Below are positions 53,791 through 61,301 of a stretch of 64,000 nucleotides of DNA, piece after piece (the stretch's first letter is position 1; every line of letters begins with the position of its first letter). Position numbers and translations under genes: made by a program. Source of the DNA: Leifsonia sp. Leaf336 (GTDB lineage Bacteria; Actinomycetota; Actinomycetes; Actinomycetales; Microbacteriaceae); contig NZ_LMOZ01000003.1 of assembly GCF_001423695.1 (NCBI RefSeq), forward strand, positions 868,070 through 932,069, in the 5' to 3' direction. The notes beneath the pieces were generated by a model. That model did not search any database. It was not told the origin of the DNA and saw only the letters and a list, made by a program, of their open reading frames with translations.

Positions 53791-54396
53791 GTGCTTCTCT
53801 CCGATCGTGACATCAAGGCAGAGCTGGGTGCTGGGCGCATCGCGCTGGAGCCGTACGAGCCGGCGATGGTGCAGCCGTCGAGCATCGACGTGCGGTTGGA
53901 TCGCTTCTTCCGCCTGTTCGACAACCACAAGTACCCCTTCATCGATCCGTCCGAGGATCAGCCCGAGCTGACCCGGTTCGTCGAGGTCGACCCGGACCAG
54001 CCGTTCATCCTGCACCCGGGCGAGTTCGTCCTCGGGTCGACGTTCGAGTTGGTGAGCCTCCCCGACGACGTCGCCGCGCGGCTCGAAGGAAAGAGTTCGC
54101 TCGGGAGGCTGGGTCTGCTCACGCACTCCACGGCGGGCTTCATCGACCCCGGCTTCTCCGGTCACGTGACGCTCGAGCTGAGCAATGTCGCGACGCTCCC
54201 GATCAAGCTCTGGCCCGGAATGAAGATCGGCCAGATGTGCTTCTTCCGGCTGACCTCGCCGGCCGAGCGCCCGTACGGGTCGGCCGAGTACAGCTCGCGG
54301 TACCAGGGCCAGCGCGGCCCGACGGCGTCGCGCTCGTACCTCAACTTCCATCGCACCGACGTGTCCGCGACCGAAGCCGGACGACCGTCCAGCTGA
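53791..54396 (+). CDS. dcd: dCTP deaminase (likely bifunctional deaminase/dUTPase)
   Basis: 201 residues. Start [20 protein letters not shown], then the family blocks [20 protein letters not shown] near residue 30, [10 protein letters not shown] near 101, [10 protein letters not shown] near 113 and HVTLELSN (catalytic Glu) near 127, ending with [17 protein letters not shown]. The TAGFIDPG loop is that of the Mycobacterium-type bifunctional enzymes rather than the E. coli HRIDPG version. It converts dCTP to dUMP or dUTP for thymidylate synthesis. GTG 53791 has TAGGCT six bases upstream (53779-53784), so leaderless. Confidence 0.95.
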   Translation: MLLSDRDIKAELGAGRIALEPYEPAMVQPSSIDVRLDRFFRLFDNHKYPFIDPSEDQPELTRFVEVDPDQPFILHPGEFVLGSTFELVSLPDDVAARLEGKSSLGRLGLLTHSTAGFIDPGFSGHVTLELSNVATLPIKLWPGMKIGQMCFFRLTSPAERPYGSAEYSSRYQGQRGPTASRSYLNFHRTDVSATEAGRPSS

Positions 54397-54418
54397 CCCC
54401 GATCCGAGAGGGCCGCCC

Positions 54419-54946
54419 ATGAGCGAGTCGACCGATTCCCTTTTCGCGCGAGCCCTCATCGCCACCGGGCCGACGCCAGAGCGGCCGCAGCGGATGCAGC
54501 TCTTCGGCCGGTTGGTCGGCAGCTGGCGCGCCGACGTGCGCTTCCTCGACGAGACGACGGGGGAGTGGCGCGAGTCCGTCGCGGAATGGGTGTTCGCCTA
54601 CACGCTCGGCGGCCGTGCGGTGCAGGACGTGCTCATCGCGCGCGACGCCGACGACCCGGGCCTCCTCGACGGCCGCGGCTCGACGGTGCGTGTCTACGAC
54701 TCGACGCTCGGGGCGTGGAGGGTGAGCTGGTTCGGCGCAGCCGCTGGCGACTTCTGCACGCTGGTGGCGACGCCGCACCGACGCGACGGGATCCGCCAGG
54801 ACGGCACGCAGACCGACGGCCGCCCGATCCGCTGGAACTTCTCGAACATCACCGACGACGCATTCGACTGGGACGGCTGGGTGTCGGACGACGAGGGCCG
54901 CACCTGGTGGCTCGAGCAGCACATCTCCGCGACCCGCACGGGCTGA
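54419..54946 (+). CDS. Conserved hypothetical protein, 175 aa
   Basis: Soluble beta-rich protein: MQLFGRLVGSWRADVRFLDE near residue 26, AEWVFAYTLGGRAVQDVLIA near 55, VRVYDSTLGAWRVSWFGAAA near 89 and a Trp-rich end WNFSNITDDAFDWDGWVSDD. The order GSW..., GGRAVQDV..., WRVSWFG is seen in DUF1579-like/lipocalin-type proteins, but I cannot name the family. GAGAGGGCCGCCC precedes ATG 54419. It lies 22 bases after dcd on the same strand and may be co-transcribed. Function unknown. Confidence 0.7.
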   Translation: MSESTDSLFARALIATGPTPERPQRMQLFGRLVGSWRADVRFLDETTGEWRESVAEWVFAYTLGGRAVQDVLIARDADDPGLLDGRGSTVRVYDSTLGAWRVSWFGAAAGDFCTLVATPHRRDGIRQDGTQTDGRPIRWNFSNITDDAFDWDGWVSDDEGRTWWLEQHISATRTG

Positions 54947-55046
54947 CGGCACCTCGGCGGATCAGGCGGGTGCAGAGGCGCAACTGCTTTCCGGGTTAGC
55001 TGTTTCGCGCCCGAATGGATTCGGTTCGCGGCATACGCCGAAGCAG

Positions 55047-55055
55047 TTATCCACA
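55047..55055. other. DnaA-box match in an AT-rich gap
   Basis: TTATCCACA is a perfect consensus DnaA box in a low-GC gap between two converging genes. A weaker TTACACAGG follows at 55061. No cluster of boxes and no origin genes are nearby, so an orphan or regulatory box is more likely than an origin. Confidence 0.35.
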
Positions 55056-55089
55056 GTCAATTACACAGGTGGAAAATAATGAGAGCGAC

Positions 55090-55644
55090 TCACAGCTGAC
55101 CTGAAGCTTCGGGTGCGTCGTCCGCGTAGAGCGCGGGCAATTGCAGCGTCAGCCACGGGCTGAACGCCCAGGGGGTCGCGTCGACCGCCGCCAGCAGCAC
55201 CCGCGGATCGACCCACTCGAACTCGGCGACCTCCGCCGCGACCGGGTGGAGGTCGCTCGCGATGGTCGCCGTGTAGACGGGGCAGACCTCGTACTCGACG
55301 ATGCCGGCGGCGTCGGTGGCGCGATAACGGAAGTCGGGGAGCACGACGACCAGGTTCTCGACCGTCGCACCGAGCTCGTCGGCCGCCCGGCGGGCGATCG
55401 CGTCCTCCATCGACTCCCCGGGGGCGGGATGGCCGCAGAACGAGTTCGTCCATACGCCCGGCCAGGTGGCCTTGCCGAGCGCGCGCCGGGTCACGAGGAT
55501 GCGGCCCTCGCCGTCGAATACATGGCACGAGAAGGCCAGGTGAAGCGGTGTGTGCGTGGTGTGCACGGTCGCCTTGTCCGCGGTTCCGATGGGGGTGGTG
55601 CCGTCGTCGGAGAGCAGCACGACCTCTTCGCGCGGTGGCGTCAT
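55090..55644 (-). CDS. idi: Isopentenyl-diphosphate delta-isomerase, type I
   Basis: 184 residues with the Nudix fold: HLAFSCHVFDGEGRILVTRR near residue 34, the catalytic Cys in WTNSFCGHPAPGE near 66, the Nudix-like ARRAADELGA segment near 85 and IVEYEVCPVYTA near 116 (catalytic Glu). It interconverts IPP and DMAPP for isoprenoid synthesis. ATG 55644 has TAGGAT six bases upstream (55651-55656), so leaderless. No other isoprenoid genes are in the window. Confidence 0.93.
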   Translation of the reverse strand: MTPPREEVVLLSDDGTTPIGTADKATVHTTHTPLHLAFSCHVFDGEGRILVTRRALGKATWPGVWTNSFCGHPAPGESMEDAIARRAADELGATVENLVVVLPDFRYRATDAAGIVEYEVCPVYTATIASDLHPVAAEVAEFEWVDPRVLLAAVDATPWAFSPWLTLQLPALYADDAPEASGQL

Positions 55645-55702
55645 GCGTCCATCCTAGGCTCGGCCGGCGGGGCGGCACCCGTGCGGTGCCGCCCGCGTCC
55701 GG

Positions 55703-56836
55703 TCAGTCGGTCGCCGGGTCGTCGCTGCGGGTCTCGCCGTCGGTGGTGGTGGTGGACGAACCGTGGTCCTCGGGCTGCTGGGGCTGCTCGGCCTGCTCGG
55801 GCTGCTCGGCCTCGGGAGTCCACCCGAGGTTGCGTGCCATGGCCTCCAGTGTCGCCAAGGTCGTGGCCAGGTCGGCCGGGTCGATGCCCTCGGTGACGGA
55901 GGCCCGGAGGGCGCGGATGCGCTCGAAGGCCGCGTCGTGGGCGGCGCGTCCCTCGTCGGTCAGCGTGGCGTCGTCGCCGTCGAACCAGACCCAGCCGCGC
56001 TCGACGAAGTCGGCGAGGACGCGATCGACGCCCGCGCGGTGATGGCCGCCGCAGCCGCCGCGTCCCGCGAAGGGAGGCCGACCGAAACCGGGAGCGTAGC
56101 CGTGACCGTAGCCGAAGCCGTGGGCCTGCCCGTACGGGCCGCGCCCGAAACGGCCGGGGCCGAAGCCGCCCGCGCCGAAGCCGCCCGCGCCGAAGCCTCC
56201 GGGGCCGAACCGCCCAGGGCCGAACGGCGTTCCGCGCTCGAGGCCACGGACGAATCCGCGCTCGAACCCGCGCTCGAAGGCCTGCTGCGAACCGTGTCCG
56301 CCGGAGTGGTGGTCGTGCTCGTGGTGGTCGTGCTCGTGGTGGTCGTGCTGGTGGTCGTGGTGCTCGTGCTCGTCGTGCTCGTGCTGGTCGTGGTCGGCGC
56401 CGTGCTCGTGCTCGTGGTCGTGGTCGTGGTCGCGCGGGTCGGGGTGCGGGTGCTCCCGGTCGTGTTGCATCCAGGCGCGGTACATCTCCTGGCGGCGCTC
56501 CCATTCGCGGCGCATCCAGTCGGGATGTCCGCGCCATTCGTGCTGGCCGGCGGGTGCGTCCGTTCCGTGGTCCGTGGCCGTGCCCGTGTCCGTGTGCTGG
56601 TCCCGGTCTCCGTGGTCGGGTCGTCCCGCGTGGCCGCGACGGCCATGGCGGGGCAGGGCGGCGGCCAGGTCCTCCGCGGTGGCCGGACCGTCGGCCAGGG
56701 TGTGCAGGATGCGCCACCCGCGGCGGCCGAGGCCGAGGTCGTGGAGTTCGTCGCGCATCCGGTCACGGAGGCGCCCGTTCAGCTCGCCGAACCAGTAGCC
56801 CGGCGGCGTGGTGTTCGAGTCGTCGATGTTCGTCAT
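55703..56836 (-). CDS. Winged-helix regulator interrupted by a long His/Gly-rich insertion
   Basis: 377 residues. Residues about 15-60 start a MarR/PadR-like winged helix (RGWRILHTLADGPATAEDLA). Then comes a run of about 185 residues very rich in His, Asp, Glu (for example HDHHEHDHHEHDHHSGGHG) and a Gly/Phe-rich stretch (FGAGGFGAGGFGPGRFGRGP). The fold resumes as HRAGVDRVLADFVERGWVWF, DDATLTDEGRAAHDAAFERI and a dimerisation-like tail. So the insertion sits between what should be the first HTH helix pair and the recognition helix/wing. Metal sensing is a natural inference. GAAGGGGGTCTTTCG precedes ATG 56836. Divergent from the gene at 56893. Confidence 0.78.
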   Translation of the reverse strand: MTNIDDSNTTPPGYWFGELNGRLRDRMRDELHDLGLGRRGWRILHTLADGPATAEDLAAALPRHGRRGHAGRPDHGDRDQHTDTGTATDHGTDAPAGQHEWRGHPDWMRREWERRQEMYRAWMQHDREHPHPDPRDHDHDHEHEHGADHDQHEHDEHEHHDHQHDHHEHDHHEHDHHSGGHGSQQAFERGFERGFVRGLERGTPFGPGRFGPGGFGAGGFGAGGFGPGRFGRGPYGQAHGFGYGHGYAPGFGRPPFAGRGGCGGHHRAGVDRVLADFVERGWVWFDGDDATLTDEGRAAHDAAFERIRALRASVTEGIDPADLATTLATLEAMARNLGWTPEAEQPEQAEQPQQPEDHGSSTTTTDGETRSDDPATD

Positions 56837-56858
56837 CGAAAGACCCCCTTCTTTTTCT

Positions 56859-56890
56859 ATGTACTGTTACAAGTAAATGTATAGTTACAT
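56859..56890. promoter_or_regulatory. Twin dyads between the His-rich regulators
   Basis: ATGTA-CTGT-TACAA (56859-56872) and ATGTA-TAGT-TACAT (56877-56890), arms nearly identical, centres 18 bp apart. The second overlaps the TATAGT -10 of the plus-strand gene. It resembles the ATGT...ACAT halves of PadR sites, with a different spacer. Gap sequence here is strikingly AT-rich. Confidence 0.6.
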
Positions 56891-56892
56891 GC

Positions 56893-57585
56893 ATGGGTGA
56901 GGATCGTCAAGAGCAGAGCGGTTCGCCGCAAGCGGACATCGTCGAGTTGATCGAGCGGTCGCTGGTGGCGGTGCGCCGCGACCAGTCCCGCCGTCGGCCG
57001 CAGGGCCCGTGGGGAGCACAAGGCCCCTGGGGGCAGGGAGGCCACCCCGGCCACCACGGCGATCACACGCATGGCGATCACACGCATGGCGATCACACGC
57101 ACGCGGATCACGGCCACGGAGAGAACGGCCACGACAGCGCGCACGGCTGGGCGCAGCGTGGCCCGTGGGGCGGTTTCCCCGGCCCGTTCGGCGACTCCGC
57201 GCGGCCGGGCCCCGGTCGCCGCAGCCGTGACGGGTCCCTGGGCCGCATGGCACGCTTCCGCATGCTGGAGGCGCTGGCCGCGGCCGAGGCGGAGGATCGC
57301 CAGCTCTCCGTCAGCTCGCTCGCGACCGCGATCGGCGTCGATCAGCCGCGCGCGAGCCGGCTGGTGCAGGAGGGCGTCGAGCGCGGACTGGTGCGCCGGG
57401 TCCCCGACCCGTCCGACGCGCGGCGCGCGCTCCTCCAGCTCACCGCTGCCGGGCGCTCCCAGCTGGGCGACGTGCAGAACCACCGGAGGTCCGCCGTCGA
57501 GGCGGCCCTGGCCTCCTTCACGCCGGAGGAGGCCCGCACCTTCGCCGAGCTCTTCGACCGGTTCGTGCGGGCCTGGCCGCGCTGA
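56893..57585 (+). CDS. MarR-family regulator with an N-terminal His-rich segment
   Basis: 230 residues. A first helix (PQADIVELIERSLVAVRRDQ) is followed by a repetitive linker of about 65 residues, Gly/Pro/Trp- then His/Asp-rich, including GDHTHGDHTHGDHTHADHGH. The winged helix then follows (MARFRMLEALAAAEAEDRQL, VSSLATAIGVDQPRASRLVQ, RRVPDPSDARRALLQLTAAG). The DNA-binding core is intact, unlike that of its neighbour. ATG 56893 follows TATAGT by seven bases, so leaderless. Divergent from the other His-rich regulator with twin dyads between. Metal-responsive control is inferred. Confidence 0.85.
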   Translation: MGEDRQEQSGSPQADIVELIERSLVAVRRDQSRRRPQGPWGAQGPWGQGGHPGHHGDHTHGDHTHGDHTHADHGHGENGHDSAHGWAQRGPWGGFPGPFGDSARPGPGRRSRDGSLGRMARFRMLEALAAAEAEDRQLSVSSLATAIGVDQPRASRLVQEGVERGLVRRVPDPSDARRALLQLTAAGRSQLGDVQNHRRSAVEAALASFTPEEARTFAELFDRFVRAWPR

Positions 57586-57598
57586 GCCCCGTCGCGAA

Positions 57599-57678
57599 CG
57601 GAGGAGATCCCGGCCGACACCACCCGGAACACCTCCGCACCCCGCTTCCAGCCAACGCAGCCGGGCGGATCTCCTCCG
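57599..57678. repeat. 12-bp long-range inverted repeat
   Basis: CGGAGGAGATCC (57599-57610) and GGATCTCCTCCG (57667-57678) are perfect inverse copies separated by 56 bases, between converging genes. Shorter CGGC/GCCG pairs lie inside. It may act as a bidirectional 3' structure. Confidence 0.5.
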
Positions 57679-57682
57679 GAAC

Positions 57683-59122
57683 CTACCGGGGCGACCGCAC
57701 CGGCAACAGGAGGAGCAGCCCGACCAGCAGCACCAGCACGATCCCGAGGATGCCCCAGTACTGAGCGCCTCCGATCGCGACGAACATCGCGAACAGCAGA
57801 GGCGCGACGAACGAGACCGCTCGGCCGCAGGTCGCGTAGAGGCCGAACACCTCGCCCTCCCGCCCCGAAGGCGTGATCCGTGCGAGGAACGTGCGGCTCG
57901 CCGACTGCGCGGGGCCGACGAACAGGCAGAGGATGAGGCCGAACACCCAGAAGACGATCGCGCCGGAGTCGTGCAGGAAGAACACCGCCAGCCCGGCGAT
58001 GACCAGGCCGATGAGCGCGGTCACGATCACCGGCTTGGCGCCGAACCGGTCGTCGAACCGGCCTGACAGAATCGTGCTGACTCCCGCGACCACGTTCGCC
58101 GCGATCGCGAACACGATCACACCCGACTGCGTGAAGCCGAACGTCCCCTTGGCGAGGATGCCGCCGAAGGTGAAGACGCCCACCAGCCCGTCGCGGAACA
58201 GCGCAGAGGAGATGAGGAACATCACCGTGTTGCGGCTCTCCCGCCACAGCACCGCGATGTCGCGGAACAGCAGCCGGTAGGAGGCGAAGAAGCCGACGCG
58301 GGGGAGGCGCTGGTTCGCCGGCGCCTCGGGCACGCGCACGAGCACCGGGACCGACAGCGCGAGCGTCCAGATCGCCGCGACGATCGCGACCAGCCGGTAG
58401 TTGAGGCCCTGGTCGGTGGTGACGCGGAGGATGCCTCCTGTGCCGTCGCCGTTGGGCGATGCGAGCAGCACGAGCACGATCACGAGCAGCAGGATTCCGC
58501 CGAAGTAGCCGCTGGCCCAGCCGAGACCGCTGACCCGGCCGACGGTCTTGGGTGTCGAGACCTGCACGAGCATCGCGTTGTAGTTGACGGTCGCGATCTC
58601 GTAGAAAACGGTGCCGACGCCGACGAGCACGACGCCGAAGAGGAAGAACGCGGGCTCCCCGACGACGAAGAACATCAGCGCCGTGACGACGACGACCACG
58701 CCGGTGTTGATGCCGAGCCAGAGCTTGCGGCGCCCCGACCCGTCGGTGCGCCGGCCGAGCACCGGCGCGAGGACGGCCACGACGATGCCGGCGATCCCGA
58801 TGCCCCACGCGAGCCCGCTGGAGAGGTCGGCGATCGCGACCGTTACCGCGTGGTGGGCCGGCCCGGAGGCGCTCTTCTCGGCGTCCTGCGCCGAGAGGAG
58901 CGCGGGCGAGATGAAGTACTCGCTGGTCAGGTAGACGGTGAAGACGAACGTCGTGATGACCGCGTTGAACGCCGCCCCGCCTGCGTCCCACAGCGCCCAG
59001 GCCGCCACCCAGCTGCGCGGGATGCGGCGGTCGGCCGAGCTGTCGCCGAAGAGCGGCGCTGCTGCAACGAGGGCGTCGCCGTCGCCGCCCGGTCCGGCGC
59101 TCGCCGGTCTGTCGCTGGTCAT
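57683..59122 (-). CDS. MFS transporter, UMF1/Atg22-like
   Basis: 479 residues, about 12 membrane helices. WVAAWALWDAGGAAFNAVIT near residue 38 matches the UMF1 signature (W-x-x-YDxxxS/xA), and LGRRTDGSGRRKLWLGIN near 125 is the loop-2 motif. The family includes vacuolar/unknown efflux proteins. ATG 59122 has TACGCT six bases upstream (59129-59134), so leaderless. Substrate unknown. Convergent with the His-rich MarR gene. Confidence 0.87.
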   Translation of the reverse strand: MTSDRPASAGPGGDGDALVAAAPLFGDSSADRRIPRSWVAAWALWDAGGAAFNAVITTFVFTVYLTSEYFISPALLSAQDAEKSASGPAHHAVTVAIADLSSGLAWGIGIAGIVVAVLAPVLGRRTDGSGRRKLWLGINTGVVVVVTALMFFVVGEPAFFLFGVVLVGVGTVFYEIATVNYNAMLVQVSTPKTVGRVSGLGWASGYFGGILLLVIVLVLLASPNGDGTGGILRVTTDQGLNYRLVAIVAAIWTLALSVPVLVRVPEAPANQRLPRVGFFASYRLLFRDIAVLWRESRNTVMFLISSALFRDGLVGVFTFGGILAKGTFGFTQSGVIVFAIAANVVAGVSTILSGRFDDRFGAKPVIVTALIGLVIAGLAVFFLHDSGAIVFWVFGLILCLFVGPAQSASRTFLARITPSGREGEVFGLYATCGRAVSFVAPLLFAMFVAIGGAQYWGILGIVLVLLVGLLLLLPVRSPR

Positions 59123-59171
59123 GGGGACAGCGTAGGACGTGGCGGGGAACAGGCGGTGAACGCCGGCGCCG

Positions 59172-59804
59172 TCAGTCCGGCGTGCCGGTCACATTGGCTC
59201 GCAGCCACCGCGTCAGCGGCGCGCTGTCGTCCAGGAACGCCGCGATGCGCTCGGCGGCCTCCGGAGTGGCGAACCAGTCGGGAACGCCCCAGTCGGCCCA
59301 TGTGATGATCCCCTTGTAGCGCAGCAGCTCGGCGCGGGGATGGTGGGCGTCGAAGCCCCGCGGGGAGGTCTTGAGCGCTTCCGGGATCTCGATGCCGACG
59401 TCCTTGGCCCGCAGTTCGGCGAGCGCGGCCTCCAGTTCGGCCCCGGTGCGCGGCGCGTCCACCGCGCGCCGGTACCGGTCGAGCTGCTCCTTGTCGAGCT
59501 GGTATGCGCCCGCGCCGCCTGCGAGGCCTTCGGCGGAGACCTGCACGTAGCCGCCGCGTTCGAACGTCAGCGCCGCGTGCGTCTTGTATGGCGACTTGTC
59601 GGGTGAGAACCGTACGTCGCGGTAGGGGCGGAACAGCCGGGCCGGCCCGAACCGCGGCTCGAGCGCGGCGGCGAGATCGTGCATCGGCCCGGCCACCCGC
59701 GTCTCGTAGCGGTCGCGGTTCGCCAGCCAGAACGCCCGCTCGTTGTTCAGGGTCAGCTCGCGGTAGAACGCGATGGCGTCCTCGTCGAAACCGGTGAATG
59801 CCAT
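59172..59804 (-). CDS. DUF2461/TIGR02453-family protein
   Basis: 210 residues. FTGFDEDAIAFYRELTLNNE at residues 3-22 with NRDRYETRVAGPMHDLAAAL, then LFRPYRDVRFSPDKSPYKTH near 60 and AGAYQLDKEQLDRYRRAVDA near 100 are the family's conserved blocks. Function unknown in bacteria. ATG 59804 has TACGAT six bases upstream (59811-59816), so leaderless. Confidence 0.9.
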   Translation of the reverse strand: MAFTGFDEDAIAFYRELTLNNERAFWLANRDRYETRVAGPMHDLAAALEPRFGPARLFRPYRDVRFSPDKSPYKTHAALTFERGGYVQVSAEGLAGGAGAYQLDKEQLDRYRRAVDAPRTGAELEAALAELRAKDVGIEIPEALKTSPRGFDAHHPRAELLRYKGIITWADWGVPDWFATPEAAERIAAFLDDSAPLTRWLRANVTGTPD

Positions 59805-59862
59805 GGGCCGATCGTACGTCGGTCAGGCTGCGGCCCGCTGCACCGCCTCCGGCCAGGAGGCG

Positions 59863-60447
59863 CTACGGCTGGCGCACCTGCCGTGGCCCGCCGCGCAGCG
59901 GCACCCCGGCCACCGCGAGCACGAGCGCGAGGAGGGCGCCGAAGAAGATCGCGATGTCGGCGACGTTCCCGATGAACCAGTTCGCGTAGGCGATGAAGTC
60001 GACGACGTGCCCCTGGCCGAACGAGGGCGCGCGGAACAGCCGGTCGCCGAGGTGCGTGACCGCGCCTCCGAGCAGCAGCCCGAACGCGACCGCCCACGAC
60101 CGCGAGCCGACCACCCGCGAGAACCAGAGCAGCGCGATCACGGCGAGCGCGGCGACGATCGTGAACACCCAGGTCGCGTTCACCAGGAACGAGAACGCGG
60201 CGCCCGAGTTGTACGTCAGCTGGAGCCCGAGCAGCGTGCCGATCAGCGAGTGGTACTCGCCCTCCTTCAGTGAGGAGGTCGCCCAGAGCTTGGTGAGCTG
60301 GTCGGCGAGCAGCACGAGGAGGGCGACGACGAGGATGATGACGAGCGCGCGCGAGCGGCGTGCTCGGAACGCCGCAGCGTCGTCCGCCCGTGCGGCTTCC
60401 GCGTCCGCCGCCGTCGGCTCACGAAGAGGCTCGTCGCTGTCGGTCAC
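59863..60447 (-). CDS. lspA: Prolipoprotein signal peptidase (signal peptidase II)
   Basis: 194 residues with four membrane segments. LLADQLTKLWA near residue 45, TYNSGAAFSFL near 78, GGAVTHLGDRLFRAP near 117 and the catalytic aspartates in GHVVDFIAYANWFIGNVADI near 135-154 are the LspA markers. It removes signal peptides of lipoproteins such as those at 7421 and 36251. A 30-residue Ala/Asp-rich cytoplasmic tail precedes the first helix. GTG 60447 lies six bases after GAGGAT. Family HLGDR in place of NLIDR is a modest variation. Confidence 0.92.
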   Translation of the reverse strand: MTDSDEPLREPTAADAEAARADDAAAFRARRSRALVIILVVALLVLLADQLTKLWATSSLKEGEYHSLIGTLLGLQLTYNSGAAFSFLVNATWVFTIVAALAVIALLWFSRVVGSRSWAVAFGLLLGGAVTHLGDRLFRAPSFGQGHVVDFIAYANWFIGNVADIAIFFGALLALVLAVAGVPLRGGPRQVRQP

Positions 60448-60491
60448 CCCGACATCCTCGCACGCGCGCCGGCCACGGCCGCACGCGACGC

Positions 60492-61217
60492 CTACACCGA
60501 GATCGGCAGGGCGTAGTGGACGCCGCCGCCGTCCCCGCGCACCTGGCGGTGGATGTCCTCCATGGTGATGTCGAGCTGGCCGGCCGTGCTGGCGGCGGCG
60601 GTGAGGTCGCGCAGCAGCGACTCGGGGACCTCCCCGTCGTACTTGTAGTAGATCTTGTGCTCGAGGCTCGCCCAGAAGTCCATCGCGACCGTGCGCAGCT
60701 GGATCTCGACCGGCACGGCGACCGGGCCGCCGCTGAGGAAGACCGGTACCTCCACGATGATGTGGAGGCTCTTGTAGCCGTTCGGCTTGGGGTGCGCGAT
60801 GTAATCCTTCACGCGCAGCACGCGCACGTCCTCCTGCGCGGTCAGCAGCTCGAAGACGCGGTAGACGTCGGAGACGAACGAGCACACGATGCGCACGCCG
60901 GCGATGTCGGTGATGGCCTCGCGGATCGCATCGAACGACGGCTCGCAGTTCTTGCGGAGCACCTTCTGCTCGATGCTCTCGGCGGACTTGAGTCGGCTGG
61001 AGATGTGCTCGATCGGGTTGTACTCGTGCAGCTCGGCGAACTCCTCGCGGAGGATGGACACCTTGGTGGAGATCTCGTCGATGCCGAACTTGTACGGCAT
61101 GATGAACCGCGCGAAGTCCTCCCGGAACGCCTGCACCTCGCTCAGCGTCGCGGGATCGATGCTCTGCAGGGCCTCGATCGCGCGGGTGGAGAGAAGCGGG
61201 GCGGGGTCCGGATCCAT
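60492..61217 (-). CDS. RelA/SpoT-domain (p)ppGpp synthetase, small alarmone synthetase
   Basis: 241 residues, synthetase domain only, as in RelQ/RelP-like proteins: HEYNPIEHISSRLKSAESIE near residue 64, DIAGVRIVCSFVSDVYRVFE near 102, the G-loop-like HPKPNGYKSLHIIVEVPVFL near 136 and VEIQLRTVAMDFWASLEHKI near 166. No hydrolase (HD) domain. It makes (p)ppGpp from GTP/GDP and ATP. ATG 61217 lies seven bases after TAGCGT, so leaderless is possible. Divergent from the MFS gene at 61302. Confidence 0.92.
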   Translation of the reverse strand: MDPDPAPLLSTRAIEALQSIDPATLSEVQAFREDFARFIMPYKFGIDEISTKVSILREEFAELHEYNPIEHISSRLKSAESIEQKVLRKNCEPSFDAIREAITDIAGVRIVCSFVSDVYRVFELLTAQEDVRVLRVKDYIAHPKPNGYKSLHIIVEVPVFLSGGPVAVPVEIQLRTVAMDFWASLEHKIYYKYDGEVPESLLRDLTAAASTAGQLDITMEDIHRQVRGDGGGVHYALPISV

Positions 61218-61301
61218 GTCTTCGACGCTATCGAGGCGGGTTGTGCGGACGGTGTGAATCCGCTGTCGCCAAACCCGGGGGCGATGTGCCAGCGTGTGCG
61301 C

